64,000 nucleotides of DNA, from NCBI RefSeq assembly GCF_025905425.1, contig NZ_CP109603.1, positions 4,356,501 through 4,420,500 on the forward strand, written 5' to 3'. The DNA comes from Pseudomonas putida (GTDB taxonomy: Bacteria > Pseudomonadota > Gammaproteobacteria > Pseudomonadales > Pseudomonadaceae). This document shows, piece after piece, positions 55,741-64,000 of this stretch. The stretch's first letter is position 1. The number at the start of each line of letters is the position of its first letter. Both the position numbers and the translations under genes were made by a program. The notes beneath the pieces are model-generated. The model made no database searches, was not told the DNA's origin, and was given only the letters and a program-made list of their open reading frames with translations.

Positions 55741-57627
55741 TTAGAAGTTCACGCCGAAGCTGAGGGCGACGAAGTCGCGGTCATCCACGGTGCTGTACTT
55801 GCCGTCGAAGAAGTTGGTGTACGACAGGCTCGCCGTGTAGGTGTTCTGGTACTCGGCGTCCAGGCCCAGGCTGACGGCCTTGCGGCCTTCCTCGAAGTTG
55901 GCGCCAGGGCCAGGCGAGTAGCCGGAAACGTCATGCGACCAGGCCACGCTGGGCTTGAGGTTGACCCCGGCGAAGACGTCGTTGTAGTCCCAGATGACCC
56001 GGGCGCGGTAACCCCAGGACGTGCTGGTGGTGTAGCCGTCGTTCTCGCATTTGCGATTCAGGTTGGTGGTGGATGCCCCGGCACCTGCGCCAGCGATGGT
56101 GCTGCCATTGAGTGCCTGGCAGGTATCCGCACCGCCGGTGGCAGGCAGCGGGCCAGGCCCGAAGACCGGGTCACGGCCGTAGCGGGTCTCGCGTGCGTTT
56201 TCCAGGCCGCCGACGTGGGTGACCCCAACTTCGCCCACCACGGTCATGCGGCTGGCGCCCATTACCTGGTCGAAGAAGTGCGTCAAGGTGGTCTGGAACT
56301 GGGTGATTTCCTTGCGACGGTAGCCGTGCAGGTCCTGGCCTGGGGTACCGGAGAGCAGCGAAGCGTTGCTCAGGGCACCACCAATCGGACGCACACCGGA
56401 GAACAGGATGTCGGTGGTATTCAATTGCACGGGCGCATTCGGGCGATAGCTGACTTCACCACTCCAGGCCGTACCCGTAGGCAGCGTGGTGGAGAAGCTC
56501 AGGCCATACAGGCGGATGTCCTCGGGGTACTCGACGAAGTACTCGGAGTTGCCGGCCACGATCAGCGGTGCCAGCGCCCGCAACTGTGCAGGCAGCGCGC
56601 TCAGGCCGGCGAACACCGACGGTGGGGCGCCGGTGGCGCTGAAGATCGGCGCGCGGCTGTGGTAGTTCATGAAGTAGGCACCGAACTCGGTGTCCAGCGG
56701 GTCAAACATGTAGCGCAGTGCCACGCCGAACTGGCCGCTGTCGCGGGCATCACGGTCGGCGCCGCGGCGCACCATCACCCCTTCCTCGTTGATGTCCACG
56801 CCCCGGGTGGCGAGGAACTGCTGGGCCGCGCCCGGCACCGTGCGGCTGCTGTTGAGCACGCGCAGGTTGTCGGTACAGCCGTCGGCGATGATGTCTGGCT
56901 GGGAGAAGAACGTGCCGCAGTTGTCGACGACGGTCTGGTCCCATTCAATCTGGTAGAAGGCCTCGGCCGACAGGTTGTCGGTCAGGCTCTGGGAGATGTA
57001 GAACATGTTGACCGGGATCAGGCCTTCCTTGACCTCGGCCCCTGGGCGGCGGAACGCGGACACGTCGATTGGGTTGATCGAATTGATGCCACCGCCGATG
57101 AAGGTACTCTCACCCCAGCTGACAACCTGCTTGCCCAGGCGCACCGAGCCTGGCATGTCGCCAATCGAATAGTTGTGGTAGACGAACGCATCGAGCAGTT
57201 CGGCGCCGGAAGACTTGGCGCCTTCCTTGCGGTTGGAGTCGCTGATGTCCTTGAACTCACGGCCCTCGTCCTTGAGTTCGAAGTCGTACCAGTACTTGCC
57301 ACGTACGAACACCCCGGTGTCGCCGTACTTGAGCTCCAGGTCGTGGATGCCCTTGAAGATCTTGGAGAAGGTCTCGCCACGCTTGAAGTTGAGGTGGCCG
57401 TCATCGGAGGTCTGCGACAACCCCTTGCCGCCATTGTTGACCCCGATCAGGTTCTTGTTCGGGCTGGCGGTCGACCAGCTGGCGCCGACGGAGAGCGACG
57501 AGTCGAACTGCCCTTCGATTTCCCCAATGTTGAAGCTGACAGCGAAAGCAGGGCTTGCGAGCGTGGAAGCAAGGCTGACGGCCAAGGGCAACTTGGCCCG
57601 GCGCCAGAACAGGTTTGCAGATTTCAT
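55741..57627 (-). CDS. DUF1302 outer-membrane-type protein
   Basis: A 628-residue protein with a signal peptide ending SPAFA and an early VSFNIGEIEGQFDSSLSVGA, the DUF1302 start. Repeated aromatic beta-strands and a terminal phenylalanine (FVALSFGVNF) suggest an outer-membrane barrel. The family occurs with DUF1329 and acyl-CoA ligases in gene sets for hydrophobic substrates. ATG at 57627 is used, as upstream codons lack a ribosome site. It is the first gene of a leftward pair with DUF1329. Confidence 0.86.
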   Translation of the reverse strand: MKSANLFWRRAKLPLAVSLASTLASPAFAVSFNIGEIEGQFDSSLSVGASWSTASPNKNLIGVNNGGKGLSQTSDDGHLNFKRGETFSKIFKGIHDLELKYGDTGVFVRGKYWYDFELKDEGREFKDISDSNRKEGAKSSGAELLDAFVYHNYSIGDMPGSVRLGKQVVSWGESTFIGGGINSINPIDVSAFRRPGAEVKEGLIPVNMFYISQSLTDNLSAEAFYQIEWDQTVVDNCGTFFSQPDIIADGCTDNLRVLNSSRTVPGAAQQFLATRGVDINEEGVMVRRGADRDARDSGQFGVALRYMFDPLDTEFGAYFMNYHSRAPIFSATGAPPSVFAGLSALPAQLRALAPLIVAGNSEYFVEYPEDIRLYGLSFSTTLPTGTAWSGEVSYRPNAPVQLNTTDILFSGVRPIGGALSNASLLSGTPGQDLHGYRRKEITQFQTTLTHFFDQVMGASRMTVVGEVGVTHVGGLENARETRYGRDPVFGPGPLPATGGADTCQALNGSTIAGAGAGASTTNLNRKCENDGYTTSTSWGYRARVIWDYNDVFAGVNLKPSVAWSHDVSGYSPGPGANFEEGRKAVSLGLDAEYQNTYTASLSYTNFFDGKYSTVDDRDFVALSFGVNF

Positions 57628-57959
57628 CGACGCTACTCCATGTACTTTTTTGTTATGGCAGTGAGTCCTTTCAGAAACGGTCCGTGGGACCGGTATGCAG
57701 GCTTGCGCCTGCGGCAACACGGCTTGCGCGTGTCGCCCTCCCCCATTCCTGAAAATCCCCTGGCCCCGACTATAGCCAGCAAGGCACAGGCGCTTGATCC
57801 CTCTAAAGTGTGATTTGCGCTCCGTGCCGCCAACTCGCTCCGCTGTTTTTCTGGTTACGCGCTGGCAAGGCTGAAGCATGGCGCATTTTAGCTGTTTGGC
57901 AAGGCAACGAGCTCTCTAGCATGCGGGTCGTGCTCTGGCGTGCACGACCCGCATGGTGC
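57628..57959. other. Gap between DUF1302 and acyl-CoA ligase genes
   Basis: The 332-base gap holds a 14-bp perfect stem, CATGCGGGTCGTGC (57921-57934) with GCACGACCCGCATG (57943-57956). It is probably the end of the acyl-CoA ligase transcript, though it lacks a T run. The rest should hold the DUF1302 promoter. I see no gene. Confidence 0.55.
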
Positions 57960-59642
57960 TTACAGCGTCGAAAGAAACGTGCTGTTACTGGCCTGCCACT
58001 GGACGATGTCCTGGCGGATGCGTTTCTTGTCGAGTTTGCCGACACTGGTCTTGGGAACTTCAGTAACAACGGCGATCTGGCTGGGAATCGCCCATTTGTT
58101 GATGTGCCCTTGCTCGACAAAAGGCTTGAGGTGCTCCTTGAGCGACTTGGCATCGATGGCCTGCCCATCGCGCACCACCAGCAAGGCGAAGGGCCGCTCG
58201 CCCCACTGCGGGTCGGCGATGCCCACCACCGCCACTTCGCGCACCGCGGGATGACGGCTGATCAGGTCTTCGAGGTCGAGCGAGGAGACCCACTCACCGC
58301 CGGTCTTGATCACATCCTTGATGCGATCGCGGATATCGATGTAGCCCATGCCATCGAGGGTCGCGACGTCTCCGGTGTGCAGCCAGCCGCCCTGCCACAG
58401 CTCTTTGCTCTTTTCCGGCTCTTTGAAGTAGCCCATCGTCAGCCAGGGGGCACGCAGCACCAGTTCGCCCTGGGTCTCGCCATCGGCTGGGAGGAAATTA
58501 CCCTCGCCGTCGACGATCGCCGCTTCAACCAGGGGTACCGGCACACCGGCCTTGATCCGGTAGGTGACACGCTCATCCTCACTGCCCGCCTGCAATTCAT
58601 CGTTCAGGTGCGCAGCCCCGATCAGCGGGCAGGTCTCGGACATGCCATACGCCGCAGTCAACTGGATGCCGCGCGCCAGGGCCGCCTGGTAGAGCGAGCG
58701 GTTGAGCGCACTGCCGCCGATGATGATCTTCCAGCCGGCGAAGTCCTGGCCTTGAGCGGTCGGGCAATTGAGCAGCATCTGCAGAATGGTCGGCACGCAA
58801 TGGGAAAAGGTGACCTTCTCTTCGCGCCACAGCTTGACCAGCATGTCCGGCTCGTAGCGCCCCGGGTACACCTGCTTCATGCCAAGCATGGTGGCGGCGT
58901 AAGGGATGCCCCAGGCATGCACGTGGAACATCGGGGTAATGGGCATGTACACATCGTTGCTGCCAAGCAGGCGCACGCTGTCGATGCTGCCGGTCACCGA
59001 GGTTTCGGCCAGGGTGTGCAACACCAGCTGCCGATGGGTGAAGTACACGCCCTTGGGGTTGCCGGTGGTACCGGTGGTGTAGAAGGTGGTGGCCACCGAA
59101 TTCTCGTCAAAATCCGGGAAGTCGTAACGCGGGCTGGCGGCGGCAAGCAGTTGCTCGTACTCGCCGACCAGGTCGGGCAGGTCGGCGGTCTTGTCTGGGC
59201 CGTCGGTCAGCAGCACGGTCTTATCGACGGTCGTCAACTGCCCGGCGATGGCCTGGTAGAGGCCGACGAAGTCACTGTTGACCAGCACCACGCGGTCTTC
59301 GGCGTGGTTCATGGTGTAGAGGATCTGCTCCGGTGACAGGCGCACGTTGATGGTATGCACCACCGCACCGATCATCGGGATGGCGAACATGCATTCCAGG
59401 TAGCGATGGCTGTCCCAGTCCATCACCGCCACCGTGTCACCGGCCTTGACGCCGGCTTCGGTCAGCACATTGGCCAGGCGTGCGATACGCTCGTTGAGCT
59501 GTGGATACGTCAGGCGCAACTGGTCGCGATAGACGATCTCGCGGGTTCTCTCGTAGCGGCTGCCAGACATCAGCAGGCGTTTGATCAACAGGGGATAGGC
59601 GTAGGCACCTTCGGCGGGTTTGATGATGCGGGTCTGCAACAT
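57960..59642 (-). CDS. Medium/long-chain fatty acyl-CoA ligase (AlkK-like)
   Basis: A 560-residue adenylate-forming enzyme that activates a fatty or aryl acid with ATP and CoA. Motifs are the P-loop TTFYTTGTTGNPKGV, the AYGMSETCPLIG acceptor motif, GWLHTGDVATLDGMGYIDI with RDRIKDVIKTGGEWVS, and the C-terminal lysine in PKTSVGKLDKKRIR. It resembles AlkK-type ligases. It lies upstream of and parallel to the DUF1302-DUF1329 pair, suggesting the same hydrophobic-substrate pathway. Confidence 0.9.
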   Translation of the reverse strand: MLQTRIIKPAEGAYAYPLLIKRLLMSGSRYERTREIVYRDQLRLTYPQLNERIARLANVLTEAGVKAGDTVAVMDWDSHRYLECMFAIPMIGAVVHTINVRLSPEQILYTMNHAEDRVVLVNSDFVGLYQAIAGQLTTVDKTVLLTDGPDKTADLPDLVGEYEQLLAAASPRYDFPDFDENSVATTFYTTGTTGNPKGVYFTHRQLVLHTLAETSVTGSIDSVRLLGSNDVYMPITPMFHVHAWGIPYAATMLGMKQVYPGRYEPDMLVKLWREEKVTFSHCVPTILQMLLNCPTAQGQDFAGWKIIIGGSALNRSLYQAALARGIQLTAAYGMSETCPLIGAAHLNDELQAGSEDERVTYRIKAGVPVPLVEAAIVDGEGNFLPADGETQGELVLRAPWLTMGYFKEPEKSKELWQGGWLHTGDVATLDGMGYIDIRDRIKDVIKTGGEWVSSLDLEDLISRHPAVREVAVVGIADPQWGERPFALLVVRDGQAIDAKSLKEHLKPFVEQGHINKWAIPSQIAVVTEVPKTSVGKLDKKRIRQDIVQWQASNSTFLSTL

Positions 59643-59858
59643 GGGTATCCCTTTTCTGAAAAGCGAGCCGGACAAGTCTGGATCTACTGTAGTAGCTGAA
59701 TGTGACGGTCAAATCAGCCGAAGGAATGATTTGGACGAGCGAGGTATGAGTGGCAGGCGTTGACGTGCAGCAACTGCGGGCTAGACACTGCGGCTAGCCG
59801 CTTCGGACACTGCGCCGAAGCTGATGGCCCTTTTCCCGCCCCGCCACCGGAGACCCCC

Positions 59859-60824
59859 ATGCCCAGCCCGCGTCGCGCCGTGTTCCTCGATCACCAATCC
59901 CTGGACCTGGGTGATCTCGACCTGTCCCCCTTGCAATCGCAGTTCGATGCGTTCGAGCTGTTTGCCGCCACCCGTCCGGAGCAGGTCGCCGAGCGCCTGC
60001 AGGGCGCCGTCGCGGTGGTCAGCAACAAGGTCATGCTCGATGCCGCGGCCCTTGCGGCCAACCCGCAGCTCAAGCTGATCCTGGTGGCCGCCACCGGCAC
60101 CAACAATGTCGACCTCGCGGCGGCCCGCGCCCAGGGCATCACGGTGTGCAACTGCCAAGGCTATGGCACGCCGTCGGTCGCCCAGCATACCCTCGCCCTG
60201 CTGCTGGCCCTGGCCACGCGCCTGTGCGACTACAACCAGGCAGTGGCCGACGGCCGCTGGGCAGAGGCCAGCCAGTTCTGCCTGCTGGACTACCCCATCG
60301 TCGAGCTGGAGGGCAAGACCCTGGGCCTGCTCGGTCATGGCGAACTGGGCGGCGCGGTAGCACGGCTGGCAGAAGCCTTCGGCATGCGCGTCTTGAGCGG
60401 GCAGATCCCCGGTCGCCCGGAGCGCGCCGACCGCATGGCCCTGGAAGACCTGCTGCCGCAAGTGGACGCGCTGACCCTGCACTGCCCACTGAACGAGCAT
60501 ACCCGGCACATGATCGGGGCCCGTGAGCTGGCCCTGCTCAAACCCGGCGCCCTGGTGGTGAATACTGCACGGGGTGGCTTGATCGACGAACAGGCCCTGG
60601 CCGACGCCCTGCGCCAGGGCCGTCTGGGTGGCGCCGCTACTGACGTGCTGAGCGTCGAGCCACCGGTCAACGGCAACCCGCTGCTGGCAGGCGATATCCC
60701 GCGCCTGATCATCACCCCGCACAGTGCCTGGGGCGCAGTGGAGTCGCGCCAGCGCATCGTCGGCCAGCTCAGCGAGAATGCCCAGGCCTATTTCGCCGGT
60801 CAGCCACGCCGCGTGGTCAGCTGA
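59859..60824 (+). CDS. D-2-hydroxyacid dehydrogenase (HprA-like)
   Basis: A 321-residue NAD(P)-dependent dehydrogenase, probably acting on glycerate/hydroxypyruvate. The Rossmann motif is [19 protein letters not shown]. Catalytic arginine lies in [15 protein letters not shown], glutamate in VLSVEPP and histidine in [11 protein letters not shown] at 59859 matches the family start. It is divergent from the acyl-CoA ligase and starts the rightward group ending at UPF0016. Confidence 0.9.
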   Translation: MPSPRRAVFLDHQSLDLGDLDLSPLQSQFDAFELFAATRPEQVAERLQGAVAVVSNKVMLDAAALAANPQLKLILVAATGTNNVDLAAARAQGITVCNCQGYGTPSVAQHTLALLLALATRLCDYNQAVADGRWAEASQFCLLDYPIVELEGKTLGLLGHGELGGAVARLAEAFGMRVLSGQIPGRPERADRMALEDLLPQVDALTLHCPLNEHTRHMIGARELALLKPGALVVNTARGGLIDEQALADALRQGRLGGAATDVLSVEPPVNGNPLLAGDIPRLIITPHSAWGAVESRQRIVGQLSENAQAYFAGQPRRVVS

Positions 60825-60879
60825 GCGCAGCGTTAGCCTCTGCTACACTGCGCGACTTTTTTTACAGGAGGCGTCGTCC

Positions 60880-61878
60880 ATGGACCCGCGCAGTGAAGTG
60901 TTGCTCCGCCAGGCGGACCTGTTCCAAGGCCCGCTGCTGCTCGCCGGCGCGCCCGCCGACGACCTGCTCGGCCACCTGCCCATGGCCCATGGCTGGACCT
61001 GGCATGCCGGTGACCAGGCCATGCTCGAAGGCCGCTTTGCTGGCCGCAGCCATTACGGTGTCGAAGCCCCTGCGGTGGCCTTCGACAGCGCCGTGCTGTT
61101 CCTGCCCAAGTCCCGCGAGCTGGCCGCCTACCTGCTCAACGCCCTGGCCTCGCGCCTGGCCGGGCGCGAACTGTACCTGGTCGGCGAGAAACGCGGCGGC
61201 ATCGAAGGCGCGGCGAAGCAACTGCAGGCCTTTGGCAAACCGCGCAAGCTCGACAGCGCCCGGCATTGCCAGTTGTGGCAGGTGACCGTCGACCACGCGC
61301 CTAAGGCCACGCCGCTGGAAAGCCTGGCCGAGCGCTTCGAACTTGACCTCGAAGATGGCCCACTGCAGGTGGTCAGCCTGCCGGGCGTGTTCTGCCATGG
61401 CCGCCTCGATCGCGGCAGCGCACTGCTGCTCAAGCACCTCGATGGCCTGCCGAGCGGGCATGTGCTGGACTTCGGCTGCGGCGCCGGGGTGCTGGGCGCC
61501 ACGGTAAAACGCCGCTACCCGCAAAGCCGGCTTACCTTGCTGGACGTGGACGCGTTTGCCGTGGCAGCCAGCCGCCTGACACTGGCCGCCAACGGCCTGG
61601 AAGGTGACGTGATCAGCGGTGATGGCATCGATGCGGCCCCTGCCGACCTGAGCGTGATCCTGAGCAACCCGCCGTTTCATACCGGGGTGCACACCCATTA
61701 TCAGGCTTCGGAGAACTTGCTGAAAAAATCCGGCTTACATCTGCGAAAAGGCGGCGAAATGCGCCTGGTGGCAAATAGCTTCCTGCGTTACCAGCCGCTG
61801 ATCGAGGGGGCGCTGGGCAACTGCCAGGTACGTGCCGAGGCCGATGGTTTTCGTATCTATCAGGCAACACGCGGTTAA
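60880..61878 (+). CDS. rsmC: 16S rRNA m2G1207 methyltransferase
   Basis: A 332-residue protein with an N-terminal pseudo-methyltransferase half and a C-terminal active half. SAM binding is visible in [16 protein letters not shown], and the catalytic NPPF in [14 protein letters not shown]. This matches RsmC, which methylates G1207 of 16S rRNA in the 30S subunit. CAGGAGG lies just before the ATG at 60880. The upstream gap is only 55 bases, so it may be co-transcribed with the dehydrogenase gene. Confidence 0.93.
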   Translation: MDPRSEVLLRQADLFQGPLLLAGAPADDLLGHLPMAHGWTWHAGDQAMLEGRFAGRSHYGVEAPAVAFDSAVLFLPKSRELAAYLLNALASRLAGRELYLVGEKRGGIEGAAKQLQAFGKPRKLDSARHCQLWQVTVDHAPKATPLESLAERFELDLEDGPLQVVSLPGVFCHGRLDRGSALLLKHLDGLPSGHVLDFGCGAGVLGATVKRRYPQSRLTLLDVDAFAVAASRLTLAANGLEGDVISGDGIDAAPADLSVILSNPPFHTGVHTHYQASENLLKKSGLHLRKGGEMRLVANSFLRYQPLIEGALGNCQVRAEADGFRIYQATRG

Positions 61879-61925
61879 AAACAGCACTTGCCGAAACCGA
61901 TTCGGCTAGGCAGAATCCGCACCGT

Positions 61926-62116
61926 CCTAGGGGAGTAGTCTCCCGCGAGCACCCAGCTCGCCCGGCACGCGTCAACATACTTGGCCCACAGGCCATGGCG
62001 CGTGCGACCCACTATGCAGAGCCTGCATAGAGAGATCCGCACAGACGGATCCGCGGTTTGACAAGACCTATGACACGCACACCTTACCCGGGGCGGGAAG
62101 GCTGTACGTGTCATAG
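61926..62116 (+). promoter_or_regulatory. yybP-ykoY manganese riboswitch
   Basis: The region starts with TAGGGGAGTAG, then GCACGCGTCAACATACTTGG and GCCATGGCGCGTGC, the conserved loops of the yybP-ykoY aptamer, with the GCACGCG/CGCGTGC stem. Two further hairpins follow (CTATGCAG/CTGCATAG at 62012-62030 and GATCCG/CGGATC at 62034-62051). A 10-bp stem CTATGACACG/CGTGTCATAG (62068-62077 with 62107-62116) looks like the expression platform. It precedes a UPF0016 gene, a common target. Manganese sensing is established for this class. Confidence 0.92.
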
Positions 62117-62146
62117 CCGTGTCGACCCGCCCCCGTAGGAAACCTG

Positions 62147-62731
62147 ATGCTGGAATCTCTGCTGGTCCCCACCGCCATCGTTGCCCTCGCCGAAATCGGT
62201 GACAAGACGCAACTGCTCGCGCTCATTCTCGCTGCCCGCTTTCGCAAGCCGTGGCCGATCATCGCCGGTATTATCGCCGCTACCCTGGCCAACCATGCTG
62301 CGGCTGGCGCCGTAGGTGCGTGGGTCGGCGGGTTCTTCAGCGACTCGGCGCTGCACTGGATCCTGGCCGCCAGCTTCACCGCCACGGCACTGTGGACGCT
62401 GGTGCCGGACAAGATGGATGACGATGAAAACCCTGCGCGCCGCTTCGGCCCGTTCCTCACCACGCTGATTGCGTTCTTCCTGGCTGAGATCGGCGACAAG
62501 ACCCAGGTGGCAACGGTGATGCTCGCAGCACAGTACCCGCACCTGATCATGGTCATCATTGGCACCACCCTGGGCATGCTGATTGCCAACGTGCCGGTGG
62601 TACTGGCGGGTAACTTTGCGGCGGACAAGCTGCCGTTGACACTGATTCGTCGACTGGCGGCTACCGCGTTTGCCGTGCTGGCGGTGGTGGCCGTGTATTC
62701 GGCGATGAAGGCCAGTGGCTGGGTGGGCTAA
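62147..62731 (+). CDS. UPF0016/TMEM165-family manganese exporter
   Basis: A 194-residue inner-membrane protein with six helices in two inverted halves. Each half has the family motif EIGDKT (16-21 and 114-119), which binds the cation. Bacterial members export manganese, and the gene sits directly behind a manganese riboswitch. GTAGGA precedes the ATG. Length is normal and no key residue is missing. Confidence 0.93.
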   Translation: MLESLLVPTAIVALAEIGDKTQLLALILAARFRKPWPIIAGIIAATLANHAAAGAVGAWVGGFFSDSALHWILAASFTATALWTLVPDKMDDDENPARRFGPFLTTLIAFFLAEIGDKTQVATVMLAAQYPHLIMVIIGTTLGMLIANVPVVLAGNFAADKLPLTLIRRLAATAFAVLAVVAVYSAMKASGWVG

Positions 62732-62755
62732 CGGAAAGCTGGGGGCGCGTTGCGC

Positions 62756-62829
62756 CCCTTTCGCGGCGCAAGGCCGCTCCCACAAGCCGGTCGCTGCACC
62801 CGTGGGAGCGGCCTTGCGCCGCGAAAGGG
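62756..62829. repeat. Inverted pair of REP sequences
   Basis: CCCTTTCGCGGCGCAAGGCC and onward (62756-62783) is the exact reverse complement of 62802-62829, each containing GTGGGAGCGGCCTTGCG. It lies between the convergent UPF0016 and M48 genes. Confidence 0.9.
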
Positions 62830-62855
62830 CCGCAAAGCGGCCCCCATGTCAGTGA

Positions 62856-63671
62856 TTACTTCTTGGCAGCCTGATACAGCGGCATCACCTTCGGAATGGC
62901 TGCCTGCAACGAGGCAATGCGGCTCTCGGACGCCGGGTGAGTGCTCATGAACTCAGGCGGTGCGCCTTCGGAAGCCTTGCTCATCTTGTTCCACAAGGTG
63001 ATTGCGGCATTCGGGTCGTAACCGGCACGTGCCGACAGCTCCAGGCCGATCAGGTCCGCCTCGTTCTCGTTGGAACGGCTGTTGGGCAGGGTCATGGCGT
63101 AGTTCACCACGGTGTCGGCCATGGCCATGCTGCCCTGGCCCAGGCCGAAGATAGCGCCGGCGCCCTGGCGGGCCATTTCCACGCCATAGGCCTTGGACAT
63201 CGCTTCGCGGCTGTGCTCACGCAAGGCGTGGGCAATTTCATGGCCGACCACGGCTGCGATCTCGGCATCGGTCAGTTTGAGCTGGTCGATCAGGCCGGTA
63301 TAAACGATGATCTTGCCACCGGGGCCGCAGTTGGCGTTGAGCTCATCGCTCTTGATCACGTTGACCTCCCAGTTCCACTGGGCGGCATCCGGGCGAAACT
63401 TCGGCGCCTGGGCGATCAGCCGGTCGGCGATGACCTGCACGCGCTTGGCGTCGGCGCTGGACTTGTCCAGCACGCCTTTGTTCGACGCCTCACCGAGGGT
63501 CTGCTGGTAGGACTGGGCGTACATCTGGTTGACCTCATCGGTCGAGAGCATGCTGAACATGTACTGCTTGCGCTCGACACCGACGGCACCGCCGCTGGTG
63601 GTATTCACCGCCTGGCAGCCTGCCAGCAGGATACCGGCACTCAACATACTGACAACAAATGACTTACGCAT
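62856..63671 (-). CDS. M48 metalloprotease lipoprotein (LoiP-like)
   Basis: A 271-residue zinc protease anchored as a lipoprotein (LLAGC, Cys19). The catalytic motif is HEIAH (144-148), with a third ligand in NENEADLIG. This matches LoiP/YcaL-type periplasmic M48 proteases that clear misfolded outer-membrane proteins. Substrates here are not known. It has its own start and is flanked by a REP pair at its 3' end. Confidence 0.92.
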   Translation of the reverse strand: MRKSFVVSMLSAGILLAGCQAVNTTSGGAVGVERKQYMFSMLSTDEVNQMYAQSYQQTLGEASNKGVLDKSSADAKRVQVIADRLIAQAPKFRPDAAQWNWEVNVIKSDELNANCGPGGKIIVYTGLIDQLKLTDAEIAAVVGHEIAHALREHSREAMSKAYGVEMARQGAGAIFGLGQGSMAMADTVVNYAMTLPNSRSNENEADLIGLELSARAGYDPNAAITLWNKMSKASEGAPPEFMSTHPASESRIASLQAAIPKVMPLYQAAKK

Positions 63672-63768
63672 GAAAACACTCCCTTTTACATGCGGCGTAT
63701 CCTAGGCCTAGTCGCCAGGACCCGCCATAGCCGCAGGGAAGAATTTTACCGACGGTGCAACCGCGCAA

Positions 63769-64000
63769 TCAGGCCGGCGTCAGGCACTCCGGTGCATCCA
63801 GTTTCGGGTCATTGACGAAATTGGCCAATGCCCGCTCACGCAGCGCCGCCGGGGGGCTGGCCAGCAGCTCATGCAAACGTGTCATCGGCGTATCAGGGTC
63901 CAGCCACGCCGCCTGCCCCGCCTCGTCCAGAATCAACGGCCGGCGCTGGTTCATGGCCGCCTGGGTTACCACCGCGCAGCTCAACCAGACCTGGTCCTGT
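63769..64000 (-). CDS. SOS response-associated peptidase (SRAP/YedK), C-terminal part
   Basis: The gene extends beyond base 64000, so only its last 76 or so residues are visible (DQVWLSCAVVTQAAMNQRRP, then LILDEAGQAAWL). It aligns by eye with the C-terminal part of YedK, which protects abasic DNA sites by a covalent link. Where YedK has IHDRRPLVL the sequence is MNQRRPLIL and about six residues shorter, so the usual catalytic-region histidine seems absent. The N-terminal catalytic cysteine is outside the window. Confidence 0.6.
   Translation of the reverse strand, partial: QDQVWLSCAVVTQAAMNQRRPLILDEAGQAAWLDPDTPMTRLHELLASPPAALRERALANFVNDPKLDAPECLTPA

Overview
This 64 kb window is GC-rich chromosomal DNA from a Pseudomonas of the P. 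putida group. The evidence is the gene content (cyo oxidase, hmp/norR, fruBKA with a Cra-type regulator, ampDE, DUF1302/DUF1329 pair, OprD porin), the protein sequences, and many extragenic REP palindromes of the putida type (GTGGGAGCGGGCTTGCC and related). Synteny with P. putida is judged from memory, not from a search. I saw no rRNA, tRNA or CRISPR array.

Layout. 1-5.4 kb: start of the cyo terminal oxidase operon with a distal ANR box, dsbB, and a nitric-oxide detoxification pair (hmp and its divergent sigma-54 activator norR). 5.6-7.6 kb: cheV, a small secreted protein and a YkgJ-type protein. 8-14.4 kb: an RND efflux operon ending in its own two-component system. 14.5-18.9 kb: small periplasmic protein, OprD-family porin, diguanylate cyclase and two small proteins. 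18.9-26.5 kb: the complete fructose PTS (fruB-fruK-fruA) with a divergent Cra-type regulator, then tatD. 26.6-31.4 kb: ampE/ampD, a DUF1631 protein and nadC. 31.4-32.7 kb: an IS110-family element inserted exactly inside a REP. 32.8-39.2 kb: trxB and cysZ, then an atypical sigma/anti-sigma/TonB-receptor module followed by a broken copy of the cysZ 3' end. 39.3-44.4 kb: BdlA-like transducer, glycosyltransferase behind a Pho-box-like repeat, orphan Rhs tip gene, glutathione peroxidase and slyD. 44.5-48.7 kb: pta, OmpA-like lipoprotein, a metallo-hydrolase and a MazEF-type toxin-antitoxin. 48.9-59.6 kb: a soluble kinase with a TPR response regulator, then a MalT-like regulator, DUF1329, DUF1302 and an acyl-CoA ligase. 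59.9-64 kb: a 2-hydroxyacid dehydrogenase, rsmC, a yybP-ykoY manganese riboswitch with its UPF0016 exporter, an M48 lipoprotein protease and the end of an SRAP gene.

The most striking observation is the IS110 element. Its boundaries can be placed to the base because removing it rebuilds an intact REP. The region upstream of the transposase reads as a full bridge RNA: a closing stem encloses two internal-loop hairpins. Their four guide segments match the REP target (left and right) and the element's own ends (left and right). A promoter appears only when the ends are joined in a circle. This gives a specific, testable account of why such elements land in one class of P. putida REP.

Second is the iron-uptake-type module placed between cysZ and a frameshifted duplicate of the cysZ tail, which looks like a scar of its acquisition. 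Other points of interest are a 62-bp perfect inverted repeat, an orphan Rhs toxin-like gene with no visible immunity gene, a Pho-box-like triple repeat before a glycosyltransferase, and an SRAP protein that appears to lack the usual catalytic-histidine segment.
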